64,000 nt of DNA from Symbiodinium natans (lineage: Eukaryota > Sar > Dinophyceae > Suessiales > Symbiodiniaceae), in assembly GCA_905221605.1 (NCBI GenBank), contig CAJNDS010002101.1, positions 65,001 to 129,000 on the forward strand, written 5' to 3'. The translations under genes and the position numbers were made by a program. Positions 19,710 to 29,079 of the stretch are shown here, piece after piece. The stretch's first letter is position 1. Each line of letters begins with the position of its first letter. The notes under the pieces were generated by a model. That model was not told where the DNA came from. It was given only the letters and a program-made list of their open reading frames with translations, and did no database searches.

Positions 19710-22700
19710 AATGCCCAGATGGAGCAAGCAATGCAATCTTTGGCCCAGCAGACAGCAACGAACACCCAACAGATAAACGACCTGGTTAGCGCAGTTCAGC
19801 AGCAAGCATCCCAGCAGCAGCAAGCAAGCACAGCAGCTCAAAGCGCAGCAGCAGCCAGTGAAGGCGAGATGAGAGAAATGTTTCGCAACATGCTACAAGT
19901 GGCTACAAGAACGAGCACAGCGGTCCACGAGGCAGCAAGCATGATCAACAATATGGGTCAAATGCATCGAGATTTTCGTGAGCATCAAGAAGCACGAGAA
20001 CAAGCACAAGCAGAAAGAGAAAAGAGAAGAGAGAAGGGAGATGTCGAGTTGCACAAGATGATCAAGACCCCCGACGTGTTCAACCCAAGCAGTTTCAAAG
20101 AAGAACATGAAGGCTGGAGTGAATTCAGACACAAGATGCGAACCTGGATTGGAGCGTTGGACCCAGAGATGTTAGCAAGAATTGAAGCCGTTGAAGCAAA
20201 GAGAAGTGAAGCTGTTGAGTTTTCCACCTTGAGTGACGAGCACAAAGCCGTTAGCAAGAAGCTCTACACGATCCTCACTTCGTACACGAAAGGTCGCCCA
20301 TTGAGAACGATCAAGCAGATTACAGAGGAGAATGGTTTAGAAGCATGGAGAATTTTGCTCGAAGAACATGAACCCTACACTCGTGGTAGAAGTCTTCGAT
20401 TGCTGACTAGCCTCACGAAGTACAAGTTTGAAAACAAGAAGACCACCATGGAGAACATCCTTGCATTCGAAGAAGCAATCGAGCAGTATGAAAAGGCATC
20501 AGGAGATGTGGTGCAAGATGATTTGAAGATTTCAATTATCCTCAATCAGCAAGATGGTCAACTTCGACAACACATGTTGCTCAACTTGAGAGATGATACA
20601 AAGTATTCAAGTCTTCGTCAGTTTCTCCTGTCCTATGAGCAAAACACGCGCTGGACCACAACTGACTTGATCAACGCCGGCAACGACCACGGTGGACAAG
20701 CAGACATGGATGTCAGCAACGTGAACAAAGATGATAGAAAAAGGCCCTGGAGATCCAAAGGAAAAGGAAAAGGAAAGTTCAGCAAAGGCAAAGGAAAGGG
20801 CAAAGGAAAATGGAGGAAAGGAAAGTCCAAAGGAAAAGGCAAGTATGGCAACGACTACGGCTACAACTCCAAAGGACGAGGAAGAGGAAAAGGTCGTGGT
20901 CGAGGTCGCGGTCGTTTTGGTCGTGGAAAAGGATTTGGTCGTGGATTTGGAAAAGGACGCGGAAAAGCAAGCTTTGGTCCTCAGTGTTGTCATTACTGTG
21001 GAAAGCCTGGTCACTTTGAAGCCCAATGCAGACAGAAGCAGAGAGATTTTGGTGATGTTCGAAACGTGAACGACGACCAGCAAAGTACCACAGCAGCCAG
21101 TTCTACTGCAGCACCAAGCACGTCAAGCACCACGAACGTGACGAGCGTCAGCAGGAACCAAGCAAAGACCGTGCGTCAAATCTCCATGATCCACATTGGA
21201 GATCCTCCACAACAGTATCCAGAAGTTTTCGAAGTCGACACGGAGGCAGAAGAAGAACTTGAGATTGACTATTTTGGTCGTGTGCTACGTGTTGAAGAAT
21301 TTCAGCTTAGCGATGCAGAGCAAGAAGAAGAAGAACACGAGCACCAAGAAGAAGATGATCCTTTAATGTTGTGGTGGAAAGATGATTGTGAGCACGAAGA
21401 AGATTGCAACCTTTGTGTCCGTGCAGTCCAAGAATCATTTTATGAGAGCAGTCCTGTCTATGAGAAGATAGAAGTGATCTTGGACAGTGGCGCCGATGTC
21501 AGCCTCATTCCTCTGTGGCTTGGCAAAGAGGGAGTGCCTGTGAAGAAGAAGAACGATTCAGGCATCAGAGACGCACAAGGAAGAAAGATTCCTGTAAAAG
21601 GAAAGAGAGCAATCAACTTGACTATGTTCAGCTCGAAGCAAGAAGCAGTCAAGATGCAAGAATGCTTCATCGTTGCGAATGTGGTCAATCCTTTGTTGGC
21701 AGTCGGAAAGCTACTCAAGAATGGCTGGGAGATTGTCAAGAAGGATGATGGCTTGATGTTGTCAGACGGAATGTCAGACATCCCTGTTCACTACCACAAG
21801 AACTCGCTGGCTACTTATGCTTATTTGCAAGCAGGAAAGAGGTATGAGAGCGAAGCCTATGTGAACCTGGAGCAGGAACACGTTCGCACCGTCATTCAGC
21901 TGAACTCCCACATAGCTGATGCAGCAAGAAAGCGAGAACCTGGCTGGCATGATACAGACAGCATTGTGGTTGTGCACTACTCCCCGGCGCAGTCGAAGTA
22001 CAAAGATCCCACGGACATGTACCGTACGGAGGATTTTCCGTACAGAAGCACGATGATCAAGACAGAAGATGGTACATGGAAAGCCGTTGAAGTGTGCAAG
22101 AAGTATGCGCAGAAGATGGACCCGTTTGAGGATATCAGCGCAGGCGGGGAATTTGAAGTGGTGACAGCATTGTCGTCACGAGTTATCCCGCTGAATGTCT
22201 TGGGCATCCCCTTGAAGAAAGATGAACGCCAAGAACAAGAAGCAAGAACCAGCGACACGTGGAGCATCGAGAAGGCTGGTACGGAACTTGTGCGGTACCA
22301 CAACACGCCGCGCACTCACAAGTTCAACCCTGAGAACGTAGCTGGAATGCCCACGGACATTGAGAATTTGACGTCCTGGAGATACACTATTGGCGAGTGT
22401 GTCTATGCCACGAATTTGTATGAAGACGAAGATGATTGGAGCAGAGACACAGAGCCTCCTGAAGAAGCATTCGCTTTGCCGTGGTATGGTCAGACCAGAT
22501 TTCGTCTCAAAGAACCTGTTCGTGACGGTAGAAGAAGCAGTGCACAAGAGCAAGAGGCAAAGAGACAGAAGCTTGAAGAAGAAAAGAAAAGTTTCCTCCC
22601 AGAAGATGTGCAGATGGAAGAAGCCCCTCGAGGTGAAGTTGAACGAGATTCTCTTGTGTTCACCTACGATGGCTATGAGTACAGCAAGAATAGCAGCGTG

Positions 22701-25700
22701 CAGATTTTGCGTCAACTTTGTCGTGAATTTGAAGTACCAAGCAGTGGCAGCAAAGAACAGATGCTGACGCGCTTGTCTCGCGCAGCTCAGGAGCGCGAAG
22801 CGGCAGACAGCCTAGCCCTCGGGCGCAGGCAGTATGAAGCGCAAGTCGCGCCGCTGATGAGGAAGCGCGAAGAACGCCCCAATGAGCAGGAAGTGATGCT
22901 ACACAACCTGACGCACCTGCCATTTGCTGGCTGGTGTGAGCATTGCGTCGCCACACGGGCGAAAGAAAATCAGCATCGGAAGAGCGAATTGACTCGCTCC
23001 CCCGCTGAAGAGAGCAGCAAGTCAACACTCTGTTTCGACTTTGCGTACACCTCAACGAGCAGCTCTGAGGCGCAGCCCATGGTCACGCTAATCGCGAATG
23101 ATGCATGGTCCAAGTGGTTTGTCGCCGTGCCCGTAGCAAGAAGAGGAGGCGCAGATGCGCTGAGGCACATGACTGAAGCGTTGACTACAGCTACACTGCA
23201 GCTTGGGTACTCAGAAATCAATGTGAAGGCAGACAATGAAGGTGTTTGCAGAAGCTTGAAGATTGCACTCCAGAAAATGCGTGGAGCGCATGGCCTGAGC
23301 ACTACACTTCTTTCAAGTGTACCCCATGATCACGAAAGCAATGGTTTGGCCGAGCGTGCAGTCCAAACAGTCAGAAGGCATGCGAATTGTATCCTGGATG
23401 AGGTCAGAGTGAAGACAGAACTTCCTCTTAGCCATGAACACCCACTGATGTCGTGGGCAATGCGACACTCTGCGTGGCTACTCAACCGTTTTCATCGGTC
23501 CTCAGCAACAGGAAAGACGCCGTATGAATTCATGACAGGCCAACCGTATCGAGGAGAACTCGTACCATTTGCAAGCACGATTATGGTGAAACGCTTGAGA
23601 CCGAAGCGCAAAGGTGACCGTTTGTGGACGTTCGGAGTGTTCCTCGGCAAGACTGAATCTGGAATGTGGCTTACTTTCCAGAGCGATGGCATTCACGCAT
23701 CAAGAAGTGCGAGACCAGTTGGTGAAGCTTACGACGCGAAGGCCATCAGCAGCGTGAACGTTTTCACTTGGTCGATCAAGAACAACACACTTGGCAGCCG
23801 AGTACTACCTCAGAAAAGATTGGTTTCTCCGCAGATTGTTCTTCCAGCAGTTGCAGCAGGTGAAGAACGAAAAAGCCTTGAAGATGAAGTTGCAGACGAA
23901 GCCGCCTCTGATCCTCCAACAAGTGATGAAGAGAAAGCAAGAAGAGATGCAGAAGAATTGCTTCAAGAATTTGAACTTGTCCATGATGAGCATGATCCTC
24001 TTGCAGATATGGTTTCCGATCACGAAGATGAAAGAGAAGAAGTTCCTGAAGAAGCAAAGATGGATCGAGAAAGCAGACCAGACTTCGAATGTGTTGGTTC
24101 ACCAAGCAAGATTCCAAGAACAAGAGTTGAGCTTCCCAGGTTTGGACCTGGAGCATCGTCTTCGGTGATGAGAGCAGAAAGAATGCCCGACAATGATGAG
24201 AGGTCGGACGAAGAAGAAGATTGCTTTGCAGGCAGTGAAGCTGGTGACTTTGAGACAGAAGATGAATGGAGCGATGAAGAGCAACAAGAAGAAGTTCAAG
24301 TCCTTCCAGAAAGTTTCTTCTCAGAGGAAGCAGGACCTCCTCAACTCGCAGAAGAAGACCTCGAGATCTTTGACGATGCCGCAGCAGGAAAAGAAGTTTC
24401 CAGATTGACAAAGATGGGTGTCATAGAAGAGGTGCCCATGGAGCAAGAAGAGAGCAAAGAAGTTGTTTGGTTGACAACAAAGCTGGTTTTCGACTGGAGA
24501 TTTCGGGAGTCAGAAAATGTCATCTGCGAGAACGAGATCCCTGAAGGGCAACAAGAAGTTCCTCATGAAGCCCTGAAGCCACGAAGATGTTGGCAGAGAA
24601 GAGCAAGGCTGGTAGCAAGAGAGTATAACAACTCGAAGCGAGAAGATGTTTTCAGCCCAGCTACCTCTCCGTCGTTGACGAAGCTGATTCCAATTTTGGC
24701 ATTGGCAAATCGATGGAGTATTTGGTCACTTGACATCAAAGATGCATTTTTGCAGGTTCCCCAGAAGAGACCTGTACACTGCAAGATTCCACGAGGAAAA
24801 GGAAGTCAAGCAGTACACGGAATGGAAGCCAAATGCTGGCGTCTTGGTCGTGTCCTTCCTGGACAAAGAGATGCTAGTCTTCTGTGGAGCGAATTTTGCG
24901 CAGAACTTTTGCAGCAAGAAGGCTATGAGAAAAGCGTCGCAAATCCAGCGTTGTTTCGCTTGATCAAGAACGGCAAGGTCGTATCCATTTGCATCGTGCA
25001 TGTCGATGACCTTCAAGTAGCAGGAAAAGCAGCAGTGGTGAAGCCCGTCCTCGAAGCTTTAGCGAAGAAGGTGAAGCTACAAGTAGAAGGACCTTTTCTG
25101 ACAGAAGAAGATTACCGCAATGGATTTTCCAAGCAGTCTGTGCGTTTTCTCAAGAGAAGGTATAGCTATGAAGACGGAAAGTTGTTTGTCCGCCCTGACA
25201 CCAAGTATGTCACCAAGCTCCTTGAAAAGCTACGCCTTGGATCGAGAAGAGAGAAAGCTACCCCTGCAGCAGGAAATGTGCAGAACACCGATGAGACAAA
25301 AGAGCTGGACGAGAACAAGAAGAATGTGTACCGAAGTTGTGTCGGTATACTGCTATATCTTGCCCAAGATCGTCCTGACATCCAGTATGCAGTCCGAAAT
25401 TTGGCAACTGGAATGAAGGCTCCTACGCAGAAGAAGCAGAAAGAGCTCGAACATTGCGCGTTGTATCTGAAGAAGACTGCAGGCTATGCGGTTTGCTACA
25501 CAGCAGGGAAACCTGGAACGGCAACCTTGCAAAGAAGCAAGAATTTGGAGCAAGATTCCGAGAATGAGAACGAGAAGAGCATCGAGAGTGGCAGTCACCT
25601 GGTCGAAGTATTTTCTGACGCCGACTGGGCCGGCAACAAGAGCAGCCGGAAATCTGTATCAGGAGGAGTCATCTTCCTGGACGGCCAGTATGCGTTTTCT

Positions 25701-28295
25701 TACTCAAGAACGCAGAAAACTGTGTCACTTTCCAGTGGCGAGTCCGAGTACTACGCACTCACTGGTGCTGTCGCAGAAGGAATTGGCATTCGAGAAGCCG
25801 TAGAGTTCCTTTCTGGCAAAGCAGCGCGAATGAAGGCGTACACAGACAGCAGTGCAGCGCGTGGCATCGTGCACCGGCAAGGTGTTGGTCGTATCAAGCA
25901 CTTAGCAACAAGAATGCTCTGGTTGCAAGAAGTTACCAGAAACGGCCTATGCAGCGTGAAGGCAGTGAGCACTGTTTTCAACCCTGCCGACTTAGGGACC
26001 AAGCCCCTCAACGCATCGAGAATGAAGCTACTTTTGAACATCCTTCAAGTTCATGATGATCGAGAAGCAATCGGTCGTGAAGAACGAATGGCCGCAGAGA
26101 GCACAGCTACAGTCAGAAGATTGACAAAGGTATCCGGAAGCAGACTTGGTTTGACGTTATTGTCAGCTTTTGGTTTTGCAGTTGAATCTGCAGGTCAGCA
26201 AGAAGGAGATTTTGTAGCACGAAGATATTTTTGCATGCAGTTGATGAGTTTTATGTTTGGTCCGTTTTCTACAGCTCAAGAGCCACCTCAAGAACTTCAA
26301 GAAGGTGAACAAGAAGTTTTACATGGTCAAAGCAGCAACAGCAGCATGAAGTTTTCACACGTTTTCACGAGCATGCCTGAGCTTGAGATGTTCGTGCCCG
26401 TGTGCATGGCTGTGATTGTTGTTTTGGTGACGATCATTGTCTACTTGGCAGTGAACCAGAAGAAAGAGAAGAAGGGTGAGAAAGAAGAGAAGCCCAAAGA
26501 AAAGAAGCCTGAAGGTGAAGTCACAAAGAAGAAAGAAGAAGAAGACAAAGAGAAGAGCTCGCAAGGTGTCCTCGAAGACGACGAGACCGTGAAGATGAAG
26601 TTCGACGAGCTGATCGCGAAGATGGAGAAGCAAGAGCGTGCCTTGGAGAAGGAAAAGTTGAAGAGAGAAGAAGCAGAAGAGAAGGCGAAGGAAGCAGAAG
26701 AAGATCGTGACCAAGCATTTGTTATGAAGGCGAAGGTGGTTGCGAAGTTCAGTGAAGCTGAAGCAGAGAAGAAAGCTTTGGAGAAAGAGAAGGAAGAGTT
26801 AGAGAAGCAGAAAGAAGCGTACAAGCAAGATGCCAAAGAGGTGAGAGAGCAGTTGAAGAAGGACTACGACATGATCACGAAGCACATGAAGAAAGAAGCA
26901 GAGGAGAGAAAGAGAGAAGCAGAAGAGCTAGAAACAGCAGAACAAAGAAGAGAGGAGGAAGACAGGATCAATGCAGAGATCAGGAAAGCCAACGAGGAGA
27001 AGATTGAAGCAGCAGAACGACAAAGGAGGAAAGAGGAGACAGACAAGAAAGCCGAAGCAATGAGACAAAAGGAGCAGGCAAAGAAGGCCCAGGAGGAGAA
27101 AGAGGCCCAGGAGAAGGCAGCACAGGAAAGGAAAGCACAGGAGGAGAAGGAAGCACAGGAAAGGAAAGCACAAGAGGAGAAGAAGAAGGCAAAGGAGAAG
27201 AAGGCACAAGAGGAGAAGGAAGCACAAGAAAGGAAGGCCCAAGAGGAGAAGGAAGCACAAGAGACGAAAGCACAAGAGGAGAAGGAAGCACAGGAAAGGA
27301 AAGCACAGGAGGAGAAGGAAGCACAGGAGAAGGAAGATGAAAGGAACGAGGCAATCGCGAAGGAGAAGGCGAAGAAGCAAAGAGCAAAGCTAGAGGAATA
27401 TGAGGAAATGAGAAGAAAGGAGCAGGAAGCCCAAGAAGCGACGAAGGAAGAGAAGGAGAAGGCAAAGAAGGAGTTGAAGGAAGCACAGGAACGAAAGACA
27501 CAAGCAGAGATTGAGGCAGAGAAGGAAAGAGCAAGAATGAAGGAGATTGAAGTCGTTGAAGTTGAAGATTCAGGATCTGAAGATGGAAAGCCCACACTAG
27601 GAGCAGAAGGAAAGAAGGATGCAGAAGGCAATGTGTGGCAGATCCACAAAGGAGCATTGTGGGTCAGGATCAAAGGCCAGTGGTATGATCCAAACTGGTG
27701 GACAAAGAAAGGATACACGCCACCGCCCGACGTTGCAGAGTCGAGCGAAGAAGGAAAAGAAGAAGGAGGAGCAGCAGGAACAGAAGAAGAGAGAAAGGAG
27801 AAAGAAGAAGAGCAGTACCGAGAACCACCGCAGAGAGGAGAGAAAGGTAGCAAGAACGCAAAGGGCAGATGGAATGTGGTCACGTTCACAGATTGTGGTT
27901 GGATCTGGGAGTATTGCAAAGACACGAATGAGTATCGAGCAGTTCGGCTTGATCAGAAAGGATCAGCGCAGGTGAAAGGAGCGCGAATCAAAGGTGCCGA
28001 AGACTGGAACCTCGTGACGAAGCACTTCAAGAAGACAGGAAGGTGGGAGAGCCCCACAGAAATAAGAAGAGAGAGAGATGAGCCGCAGCAGCAAGAAGGA
28101 CGAGGCCGAAGAGAACGAGAGCAAGAAGACTGGCAGCAAGAAAGTTGGCACCAGCAGCAGGACTGGTACGCCGACGACGGTTGGAGCCAGAACTACTGGG
28201 AGCCAGACTACGCCTACTACCACTACGCCCCGAAGGGGAAGTACCAAGGAAAAGGGAAATGGAAGTATGGTGGTGGTGGCAAGAAAGGCTGGTAA
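18375..28295 (+). CDS. Copia Gag-Pol polyprotein, 3306 aa, with membrane and coiled-coil extensions
   Basis: A single ORF encodes every replication function without a gag-pol frameshift. In order: hydrophobic N-terminal region with segments near residues 78-98, 183-202, 372-392 and 429-441; Gag core about 565-780; Lys/Arg/Gly-rich tract 790-868; CCHC knuckle 872-885; protease DSGAD at 1037; integrase 1510-1800; reverse transcriptase with D2120 and VDD 2210-2212; RNase H with D2415, E2456, D2491 and D2539. A C-terminal extension of about 750 aa follows, with a membrane span 2672-2693, a charged coiled coil and a Trp-rich end. The start is taken at the ATG-ATG inside the LTR; the ATG at 18399, straddling the LTR end, is an alternative. 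Copia polyproteins are usually about 1300-1500 aa, so this is more than twice the usual size. Confidence 0.95.
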   Translation: MMFTTFFNMVAEHLSQGAMMLQQAGWTKIFPWSMMVFMSVREVCASNLQNLQHMAEQTVAASSGALDALSSGRWQQELFLFAVLVFMSSILAGMAWSFLREIATEEREIETVAHEEFMPDVYIAKSRTAVHKHRECRGLDSADQAQVVRAPGCRVCFPDGYVYIQGQTEVKRRRFTQMTGCGFWMRVLCSAVLLLCAGLVTAEGWLLMIKNVKAKAARSSTEILLDEAELVMSKPLPRNSISLQDDLKTIALEDEHAEVQHATHALGGSSKNVHVRREREETEHVELMSFSLQRRQTEEAPIRYEDQDNEEDYNLEIVKYMIAGFEASRNFDITNLKIEVKRWYEGTRRFLRSLESSYAPEISVMFHKQKEIIFVLMIVMCTPIGLVTWISLYNMCAIQSKRKECLKRRVSRRARYQEVRACGVQKKTLMFIVLLYTNTQAAEAMNAQMEQAMQSLAQQTATNTQQINDLVSAVQQQASQQQQASTAAQSAAAASEGEMREMFRNMLQVATRTSTAVHEAASMINNMGQMHRDFREHQEAREQAQAEREKRREKGDVELHKMIKTPDVFNPSSFKEEHEGWSEFRHKMRTWIGALDPEMLARIEAVEAKRSEAVEFSTLSDEHKAVSKKLYTILTSYTKGRPLRTIKQITEENGLEAWRILLEEHEPYTRGRSLRLLTSLTKYKFENKKTTMENILAFEEAIEQYEKASGDVVQDDLKISIILNQQDGQLRQHMLLNLRDDTKYSSLRQFLLSYEQNTRWTTTDLINAGNDHGGQADMDVSNVNKDDRKRPWRSKGKGKGKFSKGKGKGKGKWRKGKSKGKGKYGNDYGYNSKGRGRGKGRGRGRGRFGRGKGFGRGFGKGRGKASFGPQCCHYCGKPGHFEAQCRQKQRDFGDVRNVNDDQQSTTAASSTAAPSTSSTTNVTSVSRNQAKTVRQISMIHIGDPPQQYPEVFEVDTEAEEELEIDYFGRVLRVEEFQLSDAEQEEEEHEHQEEDDPLMLWWKDDCEHEEDCNLCVRAVQESFYESSPVYEKIEVILDSGADVSLIPLWLGKEGVPVKKKNDSGIRDAQGRKIPVKGKRAINLTMFSSKQEAVKMQECFIVANVVNPLLAVGKLLKNGWEIVKKDDGLMLSDGMSDIPVHYHKNSLATYAYLQAGKRYESEAYVNLEQEHVRTVIQLNSHIADAARKREPGWHDTDSIVVVHYSPAQSKYKDPTDMYRTEDFPYRSTMIKTEDGTWKAVEVCKKYAQKMDPFEDISAGGEFEVVTALSSRVIPLNVLGIPLKKDERQEQEARTSDTWSIEKAGTELVRYHNTPRTHKFNPENVAGMPTDIENLTSWRYTIGECVYATNLYEDEDDWSRDTEPPEEAFALPWYGQTRFRLKEPVRDGRRSSAQEQEAKRQKLEEEKKSFLPEDVQMEEAPRGEVERDSLVFTYDGYEYSKNSSVQILRQLCREFEVPSSGSKEQMLTRLSRAAQEREAADSLALGRRQYEAQVAPLMRKREERPNEQEVMLHNLTHLPFAGWCEHCVATRAKENQHRKSELTRSPAEESSKSTLCFDFAYTSTSSSEAQPMVTLIANDAWSKWFVAVPVARRGGADALRHMTEALTTATLQLGYSEINVKADNEGVCRSLKIALQKMRGAHGLSTTLLSSVPHDHESNGLAERAVQTVRRHANCILDEVRVKTELPLSHEHPLMSWAMRHSAWLLNRFHRSSATGKTPYEFMTGQPYRGELVPFASTIMVKRLRPKRKGDRLWTFGVFLGKTESGMWLTFQSDGIHASRSARPVGEAYDAKAISSVNVFTWSIKNNTLGSRVLPQKRLVSPQIVLPAVAAGEERKSLEDEVADEAASDPPTSDEEKARRDAEELLQEFELVHDEHDPLADMVSDHEDEREEVPEEAKMDRESRPDFECVGSPSKIPRTRVELPRFGPGASSSVMRAERMPDNDERSDEEEDCFAGSEAGDFETEDEWSDEEQQEEVQVLPESFFSEEAGPPQLAEEDLEIFDDAAAGKEVSRLTKMGVIEEVPMEQEESKEVVWLTTKLVFDWRFRESENVICENEIPEGQQEVPHEALKPRRCWQRRARLVAREYNNSKREDVFSPATSPSLTKLIPILALANRWSIWSLDIKDAFLQVPQKRPVHCKIPRGKGSQAVHGMEAKCWRLGRVLPGQRDASLLWSEFCAELLQQEGYEKSVANPALFRLIKNGKVVSICIVHVDDLQVAGKAAVVKPVLEALAKKVKLQVEGPFLTEEDYRNGFSKQSVRFLKRRYSYEDGKLFVRPDTKYVTKLLEKLRLGSRREKATPAAGNVQNTDETKELDENKKNVYRSCVGILLYLAQDRPDIQYAVRNLATGMKAPTQKKQKELEHCALYLKKTAGYAVCYTAGKPGTATLQRSKNLEQDSENENEKSIESGSHLVEVFSDADWAGNKSSRKSVSGGVIFLDGQYAFSYSRTQKTVSLSSGESEYYALTGAVAEGIGIREAVEFLSGKAARMKAYTDSSAARGIVHRQGVGRIKHLATRMLWLQEVTRNGLCSVKAVSTVFNPADLGTKPLNASRMKLLLNILQVHDDREAIGREERMAAESTATVRRLTKVSGSRLGLTLLSAFGFAVESAGQQEGDFVARRYFCMQLMSFMFGPFSTAQEPPQELQEGEQEVLHGQSSNSSMKFSHVFTSMPELEMFVPVCMAVIVVLVTIIVYLAVNQKKEKKGEKEEKPKEKKPEGEVTKKKEEEDKEKSSQGVLEDDETVKMKFDELIAKMEKQERALEKEKLKREEAEEKAKEAEEDRDQAFVMKAKVVAKFSEAEAEKKALEKEKEELEKQKEAYKQDAKEVREQLKKDYDMITKHMKKEAEERKREAEELETAEQRREEEDRINAEIRKANEEKIEAAERQRRKEETDKKAEAMRQKEQAKKAQEEKEAQEKAAQERKAQEEKEAQERKAQEEKKKAKEKKAQEEKEAQERKAQEEKEAQETKAQEEKEAQERKAQEEKEAQEKEDERNEAIAKEKAKKQRAKLEEYEEMRRKEQEAQEATKEEKEKAKKELKEAQERKTQAEIEAEKERARMKEIEVVEVEDSGSEDGKPTLGAEGKKDAEGNVWQIHKGALWVRIKGQWYDPNWWTKKGYTPPPDVAESSEEGKEEGGAAGTEEERKEKEEEQYREPPQRGEKGSKNAKGRWNVVTFTDCGWIWEYCKDTNEYRAVRLDQKGSAQVKGARIKGAEDWNLVTKHFKKTGRWESPTEIRRERDEPQQQEGRGRREREQEDWQQESWHQQQDWYADDGWSQNYWEPDYAYYHYAPKGKYQGKGKWKYGGGGKKGW
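18400..18413 (+). promoter_or_regulatory. Primer binding site, initiator-Met tRNA type
   Basis: TGGTAGCGGAGCAC starts directly after the LTR. TGGTAGC is the complement of the GCUACCA 3' end typical of eukaryotic initiator tRNA-Met, the primer used by Ty1 and many copia elements. The site is simultaneously coding (M-V-A-E-H). Confidence 0.8.
19710..21029 (+). other. Gag region with coiled coil, capsid core and zinc knuckle
   Basis: Gln/Ala-rich coil (residues 445-560), then a helical copia-type Gag core beginning TPDVFNPSSFKEEHEGW (565) and containing EAWRILLEEHEP. A GKGKGK and GRGRGR nucleic-acid-binding tract follows, then CHYCGKPGHFEAQC, a canonical CX2CX4HX4C knuckle. It packages RNA and forms the particle. 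Confidence 0.88.
21432..21764 (+). other. Aspartic protease domain
   Basis: IEVILDSGADVSLIPLWLG carries the D-S-G-A active site (D1037) of retroviral-type proteases. It is preceded by an acidic linker and followed by a beta-rich segment with NPLLAVGKLLKNGW, typical of the C-terminal half. It processes the polyprotein. Confidence 0.85.
22896..23774 (+). other. Integrase (pre-integrase zinc motif plus DDE core)
   Basis: HNLTHLPFAGWCEHC supplies H1510, H1514, C1521 and C1524, a shortened HHCC finger. The catalytic core has D1555 (LCFDFAYT), D1620 (VKADNEG) and E1660 (NGLAERAVQ), followed by the copia landmark GKTPYEFMTGQ. Spacing between the second D and E is 39 residues where copia integrases usually have 35. 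Confidence 0.87.
24381..25154 (+). other. Reverse transcriptase domain
   Basis: ARLVARE, then WSLDIKDAFLQVP (motif A, D2120), LPGQRDASLLW and IVHVDDLQVAG (motif C, D2211/D2212) follow the copia order. All three catalytic aspartates are present. Confidence 0.92.
25602..26018 (+). other. RNase H domain
   Basis: VFSDADWAGNKSSRKSVSGG, LSSGESEYYAL, YTDSSAARGI and NPADLGTKPL match the DEDD set of copia RNase H, with D2415, E2456, D2491 and D2539 intact. Confidence 0.92.
26037..28292 (+). other. C-terminal extension: membrane span, coiled coil, Trp-rich tail
   Basis: About 750 residues follow RNase H. MFVPVCMAVIVVLVTIIVYL (2672-2691) is a clear single membrane span. Then comes about 350 residues of Lys/Glu-rich coil with an internal 11-residue repeat KAQEEKEAQER (nt 27088-27345). 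Two Trp-rich motifs follow (LWVRIKGQWYDPNWW near 3095; RWNVVTFTDCGWIWEYC near 3166) and a Trp/Tyr/Gly/Lys-rich end. The arrangement recalls an envelope-like or membrane-tethering addition, but no family was recognised. Confidence 0.8.
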
Positions 28296-28870
28296 GAAGA
28301 AGAAGCCAGCAAGAAGCATCGAGAAGGGTGACGACTGAACGCAGCGTGAAGCATGTATAGATTTTCTGAAGCTGTGTACATAGAAGTTCGAGCACCCCGA
28401 ACATTGCACGAAGTACAAAGTAGGTACAACGAATGTTTTTGAATAAGCAAGGACCCCAATACGCCTTGTGATATTCACACGAGTTTCACCAAGAAGAAAG
28501 TAGTTTCACGAAGAGTTTCACGAAGCAGGACTAGGAGTGTAAGGTGCAGCCAGGTAGAGGCAAGAACAGTTGAAGAAAGAAGATGGTTAGGTAAAAGAGA
28601 AGACCACACAAGAGCCATAGGCTGGCCACAGGGCTGAGACTCACAAGATGAGGACTCTAAGACAAGCCCGTGTAACTAGAAATTCGAGGTTAGGAGTTTA
28701 TGCATGTTTCAAGAAACAAAGCAGAAAGAACTGGGTAAAAGACCTTGGACTAGAGGAGACGAATGTCCCCAGTTCAGTACACTTGAAGTCCGAAACAGCT
28801 CTTCGTCTTTTGGCACAGCAGTGAGAATCACTGCAGGAAAGAGAACGCCCTAAAGCCTTCGATCTGTTCC
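28296..28870 (+). other. Retrotransposon 3' untranslated region
   Basis: A 575 bp stretch between the TAA and the purine tract. AG-rich with repeated GTTTCACGAAG words near 28485-28525; no ORF of note. Confidence 0.75.
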
Positions 28871-28879
28871 GAGGCGGGG
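28871..28879 (+). promoter_or_regulatory. Polypurine tract
   Basis: GAGGCGGGG directly precedes the 3' LTR and is the expected plus-strand primer; it is short and interrupted by one C. Confidence 0.65.
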
Positions 28880-29079
28880 TGTTAAGTGTACAGCATGTAT
28901 CCAGGTACAGTGAATGGGTGCAGTAGGAAAGACACCAAATGCCCTAAGGCATGTTGAGTCTGAGCAGAACGAGTTTGACACCGGAGGCTTAGGCTCAAGA
29001 GTCGAAAGCGAGAAAAGTTGTTTTGCCTTTAGAGCGTGGTAGGAAAAGTGAGCCATGATGTTTACCACGTTTTTCAACA
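28880..29079 (+). repeat. 3' LTR (200 bp)
   Basis: Identical to the 5' LTR, ending CA before ATCCG. Confidence 0.97.

Larger units (their letters stand above)
18200..29079 (+). mobile_element. Complete Ty1/copia LTR retrotransposon, 10,880 bp
   Basis: The element has 5 bp target duplications, 200 bp LTRs that begin TG, end CA and look identical base for base, and a tRNA primer site directly after the 5' LTR. It also has a purine tract before the 3' LTR and one intact gag-pol ORF in the copia order protease, integrase, reverse transcriptase, RNase H. Identical LTRs and an uninterrupted ORF indicate a recent insertion that may still be competent. It inserted into unit 2 of the CT-rich tandem array. 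Unusual parts are the membrane-spanning N-terminal region and a long C-terminal extension. Confidence 0.95.

Noticed and set aside
26864-27925. Antisense open frame of 353 codons
   Set aside because: Shadow of the AG-rich coiled-coil codons of the retrotransposon ORF; the antisense gives Ser/Phe/Cys low complexity.
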